A DNA stretch of 64,000 nucleotides from Sphingomonas pituitosa NBRC 102491 (lineage in GTDB: Bacteria > Pseudomonadota > Alphaproteobacteria > Sphingomonadales > Sphingomonadaceae). This document shows, one piece after another, positions 24,917 through 33,811 of the stretch. The translations under genes and the position numbers were made by a program. The number at the start of each line of letters is the position of its first letter. Positions within the stretch are counted from its first letter, which is position 1. Below the pieces are notes generated by a model, which was given only the letters and a program-made list of their open reading frames with translations, did not search any database and was not told where the DNA came from. The DNA lies in NCBI RefSeq assembly GCF_001598435.1, contig NZ_BCYY01000012.1, forward strand, positions 85,128 to 149,127, given 5' to 3'.

Positions 24917-25516
24917 ATGACCCTCGTGACGACCCCCCTGGATCGGTTTTCGGTGATCAGCACCGGCAACGGCCCCGCCCGCGCGCTTTCGGCGCTGTTC
25001 GGCGCGCCGCTGCGGGCCGATGCGCATCTCGCTTATTCGGAAGAGACGCCGCGCCAGCGCAGCCTGTGGGCGGCCAAGCTCGATTCGGCGATCCTCCATG
25101 CGGAACGCCCGGTGCTGCTGGTGGCGAACGGCGCCAGCTGTTTCGCCGCCACCTGGTGGGCCCGGCTCTCGCCGCACGACTATATCACGCGCGTCGCCGG
25201 CGCGCTGCTGATCGATCCGATCGCGGGGGAGGGCGACGCTGCGCATTTCGCCTCGCCCAGGATCCGGCTGCCCTTTCCGTCGCTGCTGCTCAGCGGCGAT
25301 ACGCCCGATGCCGCCGTGGCCGAGCGGGTGCAGGCGCTCGCCGCCGGCTGGGGCAGCGCGGTGGGCGGGATGCCCCAGCTTCCCCATGCCCGCCGCAGCG
25401 GCAGCCACTGGCAGGGCGCACGCGAGCTGGTGCTGCGGATGACCGCGGGCATCGTCGAGCGCCGCGCCCAGGCCGCGGACGCGCTGGCGGCGGTGCTGGC
25501 ACCCGACCAGGACTGA
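24917..25516 (+). CDS. RBBP9/YdeN-like alpha/beta hydrolase, nucleophile apparently missing
   Basis: A 199-aa protein that follows the RBBP9/YdeN serine-hydrolase fold: a strand PVLLVA, the elbow and helix, then LPFPSLLLSGDTPD and an AAGWGSAV segment typical of the family, and a late His in GSHWQGARELV. At the elbow, where relatives have a His-Ser-x-Gly type nucleophile, this protein reads ANGASCFAATWW with Gly at residue 72. It may be an inactive, binding-only member, or Ser74 may be used. The ATG at 24917 has GGAAGA 7 bases upstream. The 264 bases before it hold no gene that I can see. Confidence 0.72.
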   Translation: MTLVTTPLDRFSVISTGNGPARALSALFGAPLRADAHLAYSEETPRQRSLWAAKLDSAILHAERPVLLVANGASCFAATWWARLSPHDYITRVAGALLIDPIAGEGDAAHFASPRIRLPFPSLLLSGDTPDAAVAERVQALAAGWGSAVGGMPQLPHARRSGSHWQGARELVLRMTAGIVERRAQAADALAAVLAPDQD

Positions 25517-25525
25517 GCGGCACGC

Positions 25526-26326
25526 TCACGCCTTCGGAGTAAGAGGCCGCCGTTCGTCGAGATCGAACTCGTCGCCATGGCTCAGCACGTGCAGACGCAC
25601 ATCGTGCATCGATAGCGTGCGTTCCGGGCTCGCCTCGGCGATGTTGGACCGCGTGACCCCCGACCCGTCGACGATCGTCACGGCACCGGCACCGACGACG
25701 CGGAAGCAGCAGCCCTCCAGCACGATCGCGGTATCCTCGTCGATGCCGATGCCGAGCACGCGCGGGTTCTGCGCCACCGCGCCCAGCAGCCTGCCGATGC
25801 GGCCGCGCTCGGCGAAATGCTGGTCGATGATCACGTCGCGCACCAGCCCCAGGCCCGGTGCCATGTGCAGATCGCCGATGCGGTGCGATTCCGAACTGGT
25901 GCCCTTCACCAGCATCGTCTCGCTCATCACCGAGGCGCCGGCCGAAGTGCCGGCAACCACGCCGCCGCGTCGATGGATGTCGCGCACCATGCGCTCCACC
26001 GGCGTGTCGCCGATCTGGCTGGAGATGCGCAGCTGGTCGCCGCCCGTGAAGAAGATGCCCGCAGCCCCCTCGAACACCGATTGCGTCTCGCGCTCTAGTG
26101 TGTCGCCGCGTTCATGAACGTAGAGCTCGACCAGATTGTCGATGCCCAGCGCGCCGAATGCCTTCTGATAGGCGTCGAAATAACCTTCGGGCCGGTGGCT
26201 GGCAACGGTGGCGATGACGAGTTTGCCGCCCTTTACCCGCGCGGCGACTTCGCGGAGGATGGTCTTGTCGCCGTCCTTGTCTTCATGACCGCCGATGATG
26301 ATGAGCGGTCCGCCACGGTCAGCCAT
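25526..26326 (-). CDS. cphB: Cyanophycinase
   Basis: A 266-aa peptidase S51 enzyme that cuts cyanophycin into beta-Asp-Arg dipeptides. The nucleophile elbow GTSAGAS has Ser128; the conserved FFTGGDQLR (93-101) and DQHFAERGRIGRLL with its His are also present. The lack of a signal peptide marks it as the intracellular form. Its ATG overlaps the isoaspartyl peptidase stop by 8 bases, making it the third gene of the cphA operon. Confidence 0.96.
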   Translation of the reverse strand: MADRGGPLIIIGGHEDKDGDKTILREVAARVKGGKLVIATVASHRPEGYFDAYQKAFGALGIDNLVELYVHERGDTLERETQSVFEGAAGIFFTGGDQLRISSQIGDTPVERMVRDIHRRGGVVAGTSAGASVMSETMLVKGTSSESHRIGDLHMAPGLGLVRDVIIDQHFAERGRIGRLLGAVAQNPRVLGIGIDEDTAIVLEGCCFRVVGAGAVTIVDGSGVTRSNIAEASPERTLSMHDVRLHVLSHGDEFDLDERRPLTPKA

Positions 26327-27215
26327 GCAGGAGGTCCTTCAATTCGTCGCGGTGGACGCCAGCGCGCGGGGCATCGAGCCCGCTTGCATGCAGCGCCAGC
26401 GCGAAATGGTCGCTGTTATGGGCGATGCCGAACGCGCCGGAGCGCGCCACCACGATCGCGCCGGCTTCGCCGCCTACCCGGCCGAGCCGCGCAATGGCGT
26501 GTTCGGCCGCTTCGACGGCGCTGCCGCCGCGCTCGAGCGCGTGCATCACCTGGCCCGCCAGCATCGTGCGCAGGATCGCCTCGCCGTCGCCGGAAAGGGC
26601 GCAGCCGCCCAGCGTGTCGTCGGCATAGAGGCCGGCACCGGACACGGGGGAATCGCCGATTCGTCCGGGATGCTTGCCGGGCAGGCCGCCGGTGGAGGTA
26701 GCGGCGGCGATCGCCCCGGTGACGTCGATCGCCACGCAGCCGACGGTGTCGTGCGCCCTGGCGTTCTCCGAGGCGAGCGCTTGCGGGGAGAGCATCGTAT
26801 CGGGCTCGACAAGCGCGATGCCGTTCTGCGCCGCAAACCGCTCCGCACCCTCGCCGGCGAGCAGCACCGGGCGCGCCGGCAACATCGCACGGGCAACGCT
26901 GACCGGGTTGCGGACGCGCCGCACGCCCGTCACGCCGCCCAGGGTGAGGTCGGAACCCTCCATCATTGCCGCGTCCATCTCGACGGTGCCGTCGCTGGTG
27001 AGGACGGAGCCGAAGCCGGCGTTGAACACCGGATCGTCCTCCAGCACCCGCACCGCCGCCTCGGCCGCCAGCACCGCGCTGGCGCCGGCCCGCAGGATCG
27101 CTGCGCCGGCTTCGGCAGCGGCGGCGCAGCCGGCGCGGTTGCGGTCGTGGAGCGCCGCGTCGATCGTCTTGGCGCCGCCGTGGACGAGGATGGCCCAACG
27201 CGCTGCTTCAGGCAT
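26319..27215 (-). CDS. iaaA: Isoaspartyl peptidase / plant-type asparaginase
   Basis: A 298-aa Ntn hydrolase precursor that cleaves itself before Thr157 (HDTVGCVA) to expose the catalytic Thr. Other family marks are VHGGA at the start, VFNAGFGSVL, EMDAAMMEG and TSTGGLPGKHPGRIGDSP. Here it would split beta-Asp-Arg dipeptides released by cyanophycinase into Asp and Arg. It overlaps both neighbours by 8 bases (cphA upstream, cphB downstream), which ties it firmly to cyanophycin turnover. Confidence 0.95.
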   Translation of the reverse strand: MPEAARWAILVHGGAKTIDAALHDRNRAGCAAAAEAGAAILRAGASAVLAAEAAVRVLEDDPVFNAGFGSVLTSDGTVEMDAAMMEGSDLTLGGVTGVRRVRNPVSVARAMLPARPVLLAGEGAERFAAQNGIALVEPDTMLSPQALASENARAHDTVGCVAIDVTGAIAAATSTGGLPGKHPGRIGDSPVSGAGLYADDTLGGCALSGDGEAILRTMLAGQVMHALERGGSAVEAAEHAIARLGRVGGEAGAIVVARSGAFGIAHNSDHFALALHASGLDAPRAGVHRDELKDLLHG

Positions 27216-29970
27216 GCAGCTTCTCCCGGACCGCAGCTTCGGGCCGGAAGGCGAGGATGCGATCCCATACCGCCTGGATCGCGCTGGGCATGATCACCAG
27301 CAGGTCGCCCGGGCGGCCGAGCTGCAGCACCATGTCGACCGCGTCCATTTCGTCGACGATGCGATGCACCTTGTCCGGGCGCACCCCTGCCTGCATCGCG
27401 CCTTCGGACATCAGCCCGTTGGTTTCGCCCCGCGGGCGGCCCCGGCCGTCGGGCGCTTCGCGGAACACGATCTCGTCGAAATAGGCCCCGGCGAGCTGGC
27501 CCATCTCGACGATGTCGCAGTCGCGCCGGTCGCCGGGGATGCTGACCATGCCGATCACCCGGTTGTAGCGCCCGCGCATCCGCTCGATCACCTGGCCCAG
27601 CGCGCGCAGGCCGGCGGGGTTGTGCGCATAATCGAGAATGCACCGCATGCCGTTTGCGTCATGGATGTTGAGGCGGCCCGGCGAATCCTCGAACGAGACG
27701 CTGAAGGCGTGAAGCCCCTCGCGGATTGCATCCAGCGGCACGCGCTGCGCCACGCACATCGCCACCGCGGCGAGCGCATTGGCGATGTTGAACTCGGCGA
27801 TTCCGCCCAAGGTGGCGGGAATCTCGGCGGCGGGCATCAGCTCGATCCGTTCGCCGTTGCGGTGGACCACGATGCAGCCGCCATAGCTGCCCGGTTCGCG
27901 CACCACCGCCATGCCGCCCTCGGCGATGTGGCGGCGAAGGTGATCCGAAAGATCGCCGCCGCCGCTGAGGGAGAACCAGAGGATCGTGCCACGGGCATGG
28001 CGGGCGATGCGGTGGCACATCGGATCGTCGGCGTTGAGCACCGAATGGCCGCGCCGCGCGACGCTTTCCACCACCACGCCTTTCACCTGCGCCAGTTCCT
28101 CGATCGTATCGATGCCCTTGAGCCCGAGATGATCGGCGGTGACGTTGAGCACCGCGCCGACATCGGCACTGTCATAGCCGAGCCCTTCGCGCAGGATACC
28201 GCCGCGCGCGGTCTCGAGTACGGCCACGTCTGCTGCCGGATTGCGCAGGACCGAGCGCGCGCTCTTGGGCCCGCTGGCATCCGCCTCGACCATCAGATGG
28301 CCGTTGAAATAGATGCCGCTGGTCGAGGTCATGCCCACATTCCTGCCGGCGTGGCAGAGGATGCGGGACACCATCCGCGCCGTGGTCGACTTGCCGTTGG
28401 TGCCGGTGATCGCGAAGATCGGAATCCGGCTGCGGCTCCCGCGCGGGAACAGCATGTCGATCACGGGGGTCGCGACGTCGCGCGGGGTGCCGCTGGAGGG
28501 CTCCAGATGCATGCGGAAGCCCGGGGCGGCATTCACCTCGACGATGCCGCCGCCGGTCTGTCCCACCGGGCGGCGGATGTCGGGCGAAAGGAAGTCGATC
28601 CCGCACACGTCCAGCCCGACCACCGCCGCCGCCTGCTCGGCGATGGCGCGGTTGGCCGGGTGGATCACGTCGGTCCGGTCGACGGCCGTGCCGCCGGTGG
28701 AGAGGTTTGCGGTGTCGCGCAGGATCACCAGTTCGCCGGCCATTGGAACCGACCCAGGCGTGCGGCCGCTCTTTGCCAGCAGCGCCATCATCGCGTCGTC
28801 CAGGGCGATGCGGGTTAGGACCTTCTCGTGCCCCACGCCGCGGCGTGGATCCTGGTTGAGATCGTCGATCAGCTGGGCGATCGAATGGAAGCCGTCGCCG
28901 ATCACCTGCGCGGGCACGCGCTCCGCCACCGCAACGACCTTGCCGTTCACGACGAGGATGCGGTGGTCGTTGCCGGGCACCTGCTGCTCGACGATCACCC
29001 GCCGGCCGTGCTGGGCGGCGAGCGCAAAGGCGGTGCGTAGCGCGTCCTCGTCGGCGATGCCGGTGGTGACGCCGCGGCCGTGATTGCCGTCGAGCGGCTT
29101 CACCACCACCGGCCAGCGCAGGCGCTTGGCTTCGGCCAGGGCTTCCTCGACCCGCCGGACCACCACGCCGCGCGGCACCGGCAGTCCGGCCTCGGCGAGC
29201 AGCTGCTTGGTCACCGCCTTGTTGCCGGCGATCTCGACCGCGATCTGCGCGGTGTCGCCGGTGATGCTGGCGCGGATGCGCTTCTGGCGGCTGCCGTAGC
29301 CGAACTGGATCAGGCTCTGCTCGTTCAGCCGCGTCACCGGGATGCCGCGCCGCTCCGCTGCCTCGACCAGCGCGCGCGTGGTAGGCCCGAGGGCATTGGC
29401 CTTGAGGAGCGCCTGGAGCGACGCGACGATCGCGCGCACGTCCTGCGGCGCATCGAGCGGGGCCACGCCGAGCAGTTGCAGCCCTTCCACCCTGCGCAGC
29501 GGTTCTGGCAGCAGATCGGCGACCAGCCGGATCGCGGCAAGGCCGGCGGCGAGACCGACCGCTTCGTCGCGATAGGTATAGAGAATGTTGTACACGCCCG
29601 GCCGGTCCTTCACCGACCGGGTCTTGCCGCGGGTCACGCGCGCGCCGGCCAGCGTCTGCAGCTCCAGCGCGACATGCTCGATGATATGGCCTGCCCATGT
29701 GCCTTCGCGCAGCCGCTCGACGAAGCCGCCCGGGCGCTGGTAGCTGCACCCGTGCACGCCAAGACCGGGGAGCAGCGCGAGCAGCGCATCGGTGAAGCCG
29801 GGCAGCTTGTCGCTCGGCCTTTGCTCCAGATCGCGCAGGTCGATCTGGATGCGGATCATCGCTCGGGTGCTGTAAAGGTGCGGGCCGCGATAGACGCTGC
29901 GCTCCAGCACCCGCATTCCGTTCGCCGAAGCCGGACGCGCGAATTCGGCCGGCTGCACCAACGCTGTCAT
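27208..29970 (-). CDS. cphA: Cyanophycin synthetase
   Basis: A 920-aa enzyme that builds cyanophycin, a poly-Asp backbone with Arg side chains, using ATP. It has the N-terminal CphA domain (RGPHLYS... to about 170), an ATP-grasp domain (about 205-470, with KPLDGNHGRGV) that adds Arg or Asp, and a Mur-ligase-like domain with the P-loop GTNGKST near residue 521 and LDYAHNP further on. The ATG at 29970 has GAGG 6 bases upstream; a start at MRVLERS (29916) is also possible. First gene of the operon; 113 bases separate it from nagX. Confidence 0.96.
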   Translation of the reverse strand: MTALVQPAEFARPASANGMRVLERSVYRGPHLYSTRAMIRIQIDLRDLEQRPSDKLPGFTDALLALLPGLGVHGCSYQRPGGFVERLREGTWAGHIIEHVALELQTLAGARVTRGKTRSVKDRPGVYNILYTYRDEAVGLAAGLAAIRLVADLLPEPLRRVEGLQLLGVAPLDAPQDVRAIVASLQALLKANALGPTTRALVEAAERRGIPVTRLNEQSLIQFGYGSRQKRIRASITGDTAQIAVEIAGNKAVTKQLLAEAGLPVPRGVVVRRVEEALAEAKRLRWPVVVKPLDGNHGRGVTTGIADEDALRTAFALAAQHGRRVIVEQQVPGNDHRILVVNGKVVAVAERVPAQVIGDGFHSIAQLIDDLNQDPRRGVGHEKVLTRIALDDAMMALLAKSGRTPGSVPMAGELVILRDTANLSTGGTAVDRTDVIHPANRAIAEQAAAVVGLDVCGIDFLSPDIRRPVGQTGGGIVEVNAAPGFRMHLEPSSGTPRDVATPVIDMLFPRGSRSRIPIFAITGTNGKSTTARMVSRILCHAGRNVGMTSTSGIYFNGHLMVEADASGPKSARSVLRNPAADVAVLETARGGILREGLGYDSADVGAVLNVTADHLGLKGIDTIEELAQVKGVVVESVARRGHSVLNADDPMCHRIARHARGTILWFSLSGGGDLSDHLRRHIAEGGMAVVREPGSYGGCIVVHRNGERIELMPAAEIPATLGGIAEFNIANALAAVAMCVAQRVPLDAIREGLHAFSVSFEDSPGRLNIHDANGMRCILDYAHNPAGLRALGQVIERMRGRYNRVIGMVSIPGDRRDCDIVEMGQLAGAYFDEIVFREAPDGRGRPRGETNGLMSEGAMQAGVRPDKVHRIVDEMDAVDMVLQLGRPGDLLVIMPSAIQAVWDRILAFRPEAAVREKLHA

Positions 29971-30083
29971 AGTTGACCTCAAGAAGGGGCGTCGAGAACC
30001 GTCGCCTGAGCCGCTCCAACGGCCCAGTTTTCCCAGCGTTCCCAGACTGATGCGGATCAACTATTTGAAATAAAACTGTCTTG

Positions 30084-31232
30084 TCAGGCCTTCAGGATCA
30101 GGCCCCTGCGGTCCATCCACCAGCCCACCGCCCAGCACAGCATCGTGTAGGCGAAGGCGCACAGGAGCGAGCCCAGCGGGCCGGGCGCGACCATCTGGAA
30201 GATGCCCACGCCGGCCGCATCGTAGACGCCGCCATGGTCGCCCATGGGGATCATGCCCAGCACGGTCACGAACAGCTCGGAGAAGAGGTAGATCGCCAGC
30301 GGGTTGCGGCCGAGGATGGTGAAGAAGCGGGTGCCGCGCTTGAACCCGGCGACCTCGATCAGCCAGATCGCGCCGGCCAGCAGCACCAGGTCGATCCCGA
30401 CGGTGAGCAGCACATAAGAGCTGGTCCACAGCTTCTTGGCGATCGGGAACCAGGGCGACCAGGCGAGCCCGGCCAGCACCAGCAGCACGCCGACCAGTGC
30501 CATGCGGCCGACGGTGCGGCGCAGGTCGCCGCCCTGCACGATGGCGAGCCCGGCCAGATAGCCGGCGATCACGTTGACGGTGGCGGGCAGGGTGCCGAGC
30601 AGCCCCTCGGGATCGAAGCCCGCATCCTTCTTGTAGAGATGCCCCGGGCCGAGCAGCCACAGATCGATCTGCGTGCCGATATTGGCGTATTTGTCGAACG
30701 CCAGGCCCGGCGGGCTGAAGGCGAGCAGGATCGTCCAATAGCCGAGCAGCATCGCGATGGCCGCGAGCAGCAGCTGGCGGGGCTTGAGCCAGCGGATCAG
30801 CAGCGCGGCCACCACATAGCAGAGCGCCAGCCGCTGCAGCACGCCCGGCACGCGGGTGAGCGCGAAGGGCTTGAGTTCCCACCCATTCGCGCCGTGCTCG
30901 ATGAAGGGGAACCAGTACATCAGATAGCCGAGCACGAAGATGATCGCGCCGCGCTTGAACAGCCGGGCGAGGAAGGGCCCGGTCGGCACCGGCTTGCGGA
31001 AGGCGAAGCTCATCGCGTTGCCCATCGCGAACAGGAAGGTGGGGAACACCAGGTCCGCCAGGGTGAAGCCGAACCATTTGGCGTGGACCAGCTGGGGGTA
31101 GGGCGCGGCGCCCGGGCCCGAGGTATTGACCAGGATCATCAGGAAGATCGTCGCGCCGCGAAACACGTCGAGCGCCAGAAAGCGCGGCTTGCCGGCGAGT
31201 GCTGCGGCGGTGTTGGCCTGGGTTTCGGTCAT
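30084..31232 (-). CDS. NagX-like inner-membrane acetyltransferase (DUF5009/HGSNAT type)
   Basis: A 382-aa protein with about ten membrane helices. It begins with the family segment RFLALDVFRGATIFLMILVN and has LADLVFPTFLFAMG, RVPGVLQRLALCYVV and the C-terminal ILGRNPLAIYLFSELF. The family includes human heparan-alpha-glucosaminide N-acetyltransferase and the bacterial NagX, thought to move or modify amino sugars at the membrane. The ATG overlaps the stop of the GH89 gene by 4 bases, so this pair mirrors the lysosomal heparan pathway (acetyltransferase plus NAGLU). Confidence 0.9.
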   Translation of the reverse strand: MTETQANTAAALAGKPRFLALDVFRGATIFLMILVNTSGPGAAPYPQLVHAKWFGFTLADLVFPTFLFAMGNAMSFAFRKPVPTGPFLARLFKRGAIIFVLGYLMYWFPFIEHGANGWELKPFALTRVPGVLQRLALCYVVAALLIRWLKPRQLLLAAIAMLLGYWTILLAFSPPGLAFDKYANIGTQIDLWLLGPGHLYKKDAGFDPEGLLGTLPATVNVIAGYLAGLAIVQGGDLRRTVGRMALVGVLLVLAGLAWSPWFPIAKKLWTSSYVLLTVGIDLVLLAGAIWLIEVAGFKRGTRFFTILGRNPLAIYLFSELFVTVLGMIPMGDHGGVYDAAGVGIFQMVAPGPLGSLLCAFAYTMLCWAVGWWMDRRGLILKA

Positions 31233-33586
31233 CGGGCGTCGCTTTCTGCGAGGAGCGTGCGGGCAAGCGTTAGCGGCGCGACAGGGCGCTGGCGGGGCCA
31301 CATCTTCCCGTCCTTGAGCCATTGGGCCTGCCAGTCGCGGATCGATGCGGCGGTGGCCTTGGCGTCGAACGGCGTATGGGCGGCGGCGGCGGCGCGCTGG
31401 GCGGCGAGGAAGCGCTGCCAGCGCGGCCAGTAATAGCCGGCATAGAGACCCTGCCAAGCGCGCGAGGCATAGTCGGAAAGGTGCCCGGTGCCGCCCCACA
31501 CGGTCACCACCGCCTTGGCCTGCTCGACGAACGCCGCCTTCTCGGCGGGCGTGTCGCCATAGGCGGCGGCGTTGGTGAGCCAGCTGCCCAGCGTTTCCTG
31601 CTGGTTGCCGGCGAGCGCGTCGATGCCCTTGGCGAGCTTCTCCGCGGCGGCAGTCGCGTGGTCGCCGGTGGCGAGATCGCCGGCCTTGTAGGCGGCCACC
31701 GCAGTCTTCAGCCGGTCGTCCAGCCGCACGCTGGCATAATGGCGGACCAGATCGACCACGTCATAGGTGTAGAGCGGCTCGCCGCTGTGCTGGCCGGCCT
31801 GGGCTAGCAGCGCTTCGATCCCGGCCCGCAGCGCGACGGGATCGCCGGGGGCGGCGGGATAGTCCGCGCCGTCGAGGGTTGGCATCTTGAACAGCAGATA
31901 GGCGCCGGCCTGTTCGTGCCACCAGCGCGGCGTCCAGTAGCGGGTGGTGTAGGCACCCTGGATGGCCTTGTCCCACGCCGCAACCAGCGCGGGCGAGGTC
32001 TTGCCGTAGCGTGCCCTGGTATAGTCGCCCAGCCAAGCGTCGAGCGGGCGGGCCGCGCCCTTGGCGTCGATCTCGCCCCAGGCGAGGTCGTACGCATAGG
32101 CATAGGCGATGCTGTTGCTGTGCAGCCCTTCCGGAAACAGCCCGAAGCCGCGCATCCGGCCATGGCCGGGGTTGGCGAGCGCGGCGGTCATGTCGCTGCG
32201 GTAGAAATTCAGGTCGCCATAGGCGGGATTGCTGCCGCCGTAATTGTGGACATAGCCGTATGCCCAGCTCTTGCCGTAGAACGCCTTGGTCGCGTTCCAG
32301 ATGCCGGGATAGCGATCATTGCCGATGTCGAGCACCAGCATGCGTTCGTCGGGCACCTTCGAGAGGAAGGCGGCGATGGCATCTGACGTCCAGAACGCCT
32401 TGTCAGCGCCGAACAGCCAGCCCTGCATCACCCAGGTCGCGTTCGGCGCGGCGGCGGTGATCGAGCGGTAGAGCCGTTCGCCATAGGCCGCTAGCCGGGC
32501 GTCGCGGACTTCCTTGGGGAGGGTGGCGGCGCGGGTGGCGGCGGTGTTGGCGATGGCGTCGCCGTACGTCGCGGCGCGGGCGTCGCTGCCGTCCTCGGCG
32601 ATCGGTGGCACCATCTCGTTGAAGGCGTCGGCGAGGTAATAGTCGCCCGGCCCGTAGGTCGCGGTGTAGAGCTGGAGGAAGCGGGCGGCGAGCTTGGCGA
32701 ACAACGGATCCGAAGGGTCGAGCCAATAGGTGCCCGGGAAGCCCTCCCATTGCCGCATCTGGTAGATCCTGGCCTCCGGGTGCGCCTTGGCGAACGCTTC
32801 GGGGACGTAGCCTGAAAAGGCCGGCAGGATCGGCTTCATGCCGAGCGACCGCATCCGGGCGAGGATCTGGCGTTGCAGGACGCGCTTCTTCTCGATCCAG
32901 TTGGCCGAGAGCGGCGCGCGATAGCCGGCGATGTTGCCCATGCGCTGCCAGGGCAGGAAAGGCGCGGCGGAAAGGCCGGCGGCGATCTGGGTGTCGCTCA
33001 TGCCCTGCTCGCGCCACAGCGCGCGCCAGACATGTTCCTGCCCTTCCATCGCCAGCGGCGTGTCGACGCCGTGCGTGGCCATCCAGTCGATCTCGCGCTC
33101 CCAGCGCCCCCAGTTCCACCAGGGGGTGGTGTAGCCATAGGTGCAGGTGTTGAGGTACGTCCGCAGCGAGAAGGGCGAGGCGACCACGCCGCTGTCATAG
33201 CCGTCGCGGATCACCAGCGGGCGGGTGCGGACGCCCTCCCAGGAAACGAACAGGCTGCCCTGCCGGCCCAGCGTGCGGGCGGCACCCCGGACCAGTGCTA
33301 CGGGCGAGGAGCCTTCGATGCGCAACCGCCCGGCGGCGGTGCGGGCGTGGAATTGCGGGGTAGTGCCGGGCACCAGCGCCAGGTCGATCTTGCGCGTATC
33401 GACCCCCAGGCGCGCCAGCACGGCGCGTGCGGCGGCGACATCGGATTGCGGTGCAGCGGCGATGGCAGGTGCTGCCGGGCGCGCGACGGCAGGAGCGCTG
33501 ATCAAGAGGCCGGCCGCGACCGGGCCGAGAAAACGGAGACGGTGGGCGGCGAAATCGGCCAAGTCGGGAACTCCAATCAACGACAT
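31229..33586 (-). CDS. GH89 alpha-N-acetylglucosaminidase
   Basis: A 785-aa exported enzyme with an N-terminal signal (about 1-36), a small N-terminal domain, a TIM barrel and a helical C-terminal domain, the NAGLU/GH89 plan. Family blocks include NTCTYGYTTPWWNWGRWERE, MEGQEHVWR, ADAFNEMVPP with the acid/base Glu324, and YVHNYGGSNPAYGD. It removes terminal alpha-linked GlcNAc from glycans. Where human NAGLU has Glu in DLFAESQP, this protein has DIGNDRYP with Asp424. It is flanked by a TonB receptor gene upstream and nagX-like downstream. Confidence 0.92.
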   Translation of the reverse strand: MSLIGVPDLADFAAHRLRFLGPVAAGLLISAPAVARPAAPAIAAAPQSDVAAARAVLARLGVDTRKIDLALVPGTTPQFHARTAAGRLRIEGSSPVALVRGAARTLGRQGSLFVSWEGVRTRPLVIRDGYDSGVVASPFSLRTYLNTCTYGYTTPWWNWGRWEREIDWMATHGVDTPLAMEGQEHVWRALWREQGMSDTQIAAGLSAAPFLPWQRMGNIAGYRAPLSANWIEKKRVLQRQILARMRSLGMKPILPAFSGYVPEAFAKAHPEARIYQMRQWEGFPGTYWLDPSDPLFAKLAARFLQLYTATYGPGDYYLADAFNEMVPPIAEDGSDARAATYGDAIANTAATRAATLPKEVRDARLAAYGERLYRSITAAAPNATWVMQGWLFGADKAFWTSDAIAAFLSKVPDERMLVLDIGNDRYPGIWNATKAFYGKSWAYGYVHNYGGSNPAYGDLNFYRSDMTAALANPGHGRMRGFGLFPEGLHSNSIAYAYAYDLAWGEIDAKGAARPLDAWLGDYTRARYGKTSPALVAAWDKAIQGAYTTRYWTPRWWHEQAGAYLLFKMPTLDGADYPAAPGDPVALRAGIEALLAQAGQHSGEPLYTYDVVDLVRHYASVRLDDRLKTAVAAYKAGDLATGDHATAAAEKLAKGIDALAGNQQETLGSWLTNAAAYGDTPAEKAAFVEQAKAVVTVWGGTGHLSDYASRAWQGLYAGYYWPRWQRFLAAQRAAAAAHTPFDAKATAASIRDWQAQWLKDGKMWPRQRPVAPLTLARTLLAESDAR

Positions 33587-33674
33587 GGGTGGTGGCGGCG
33601 CCGTCGACGCGGCCTCGCCCCCACCGGTTATTCCAGGCAGGCGCATCGAGAGACCAGCCGCCTCCCCTCCAGTC

Positions 33675-33770
33675 CGTCATTCCGGCGAAAGCCGGAATCC
33701 ATTGGCCACTCGGTTATCGCTCCTGCTGCTGCCGAGCGGCGACTGGATCCCGGCTTTCGCCGGGATGACG
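33675..33770. repeat. 96-bp REPIN-like inverted repeat, copy 2
   Basis: Arms of 27 bp (left arm begins CGTCATTCCGGCGAAAGCCG, right arm its reverse complement with two differences) surround a 42-base spacer. Arm ends, spacing and total length match the element at 20246-20341, while the hairpin bases inside each arm have changed together (CCGGCGAAAGCCGG here). It lies in the 225-base gap between the TonB receptor stop and the GH89 start. Confidence 0.8.
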
Positions 33771-33811
33771 GTGGAAGGGCGAGGGCTGTGCTTATCGACA
33801 AGCCTTGAAGC

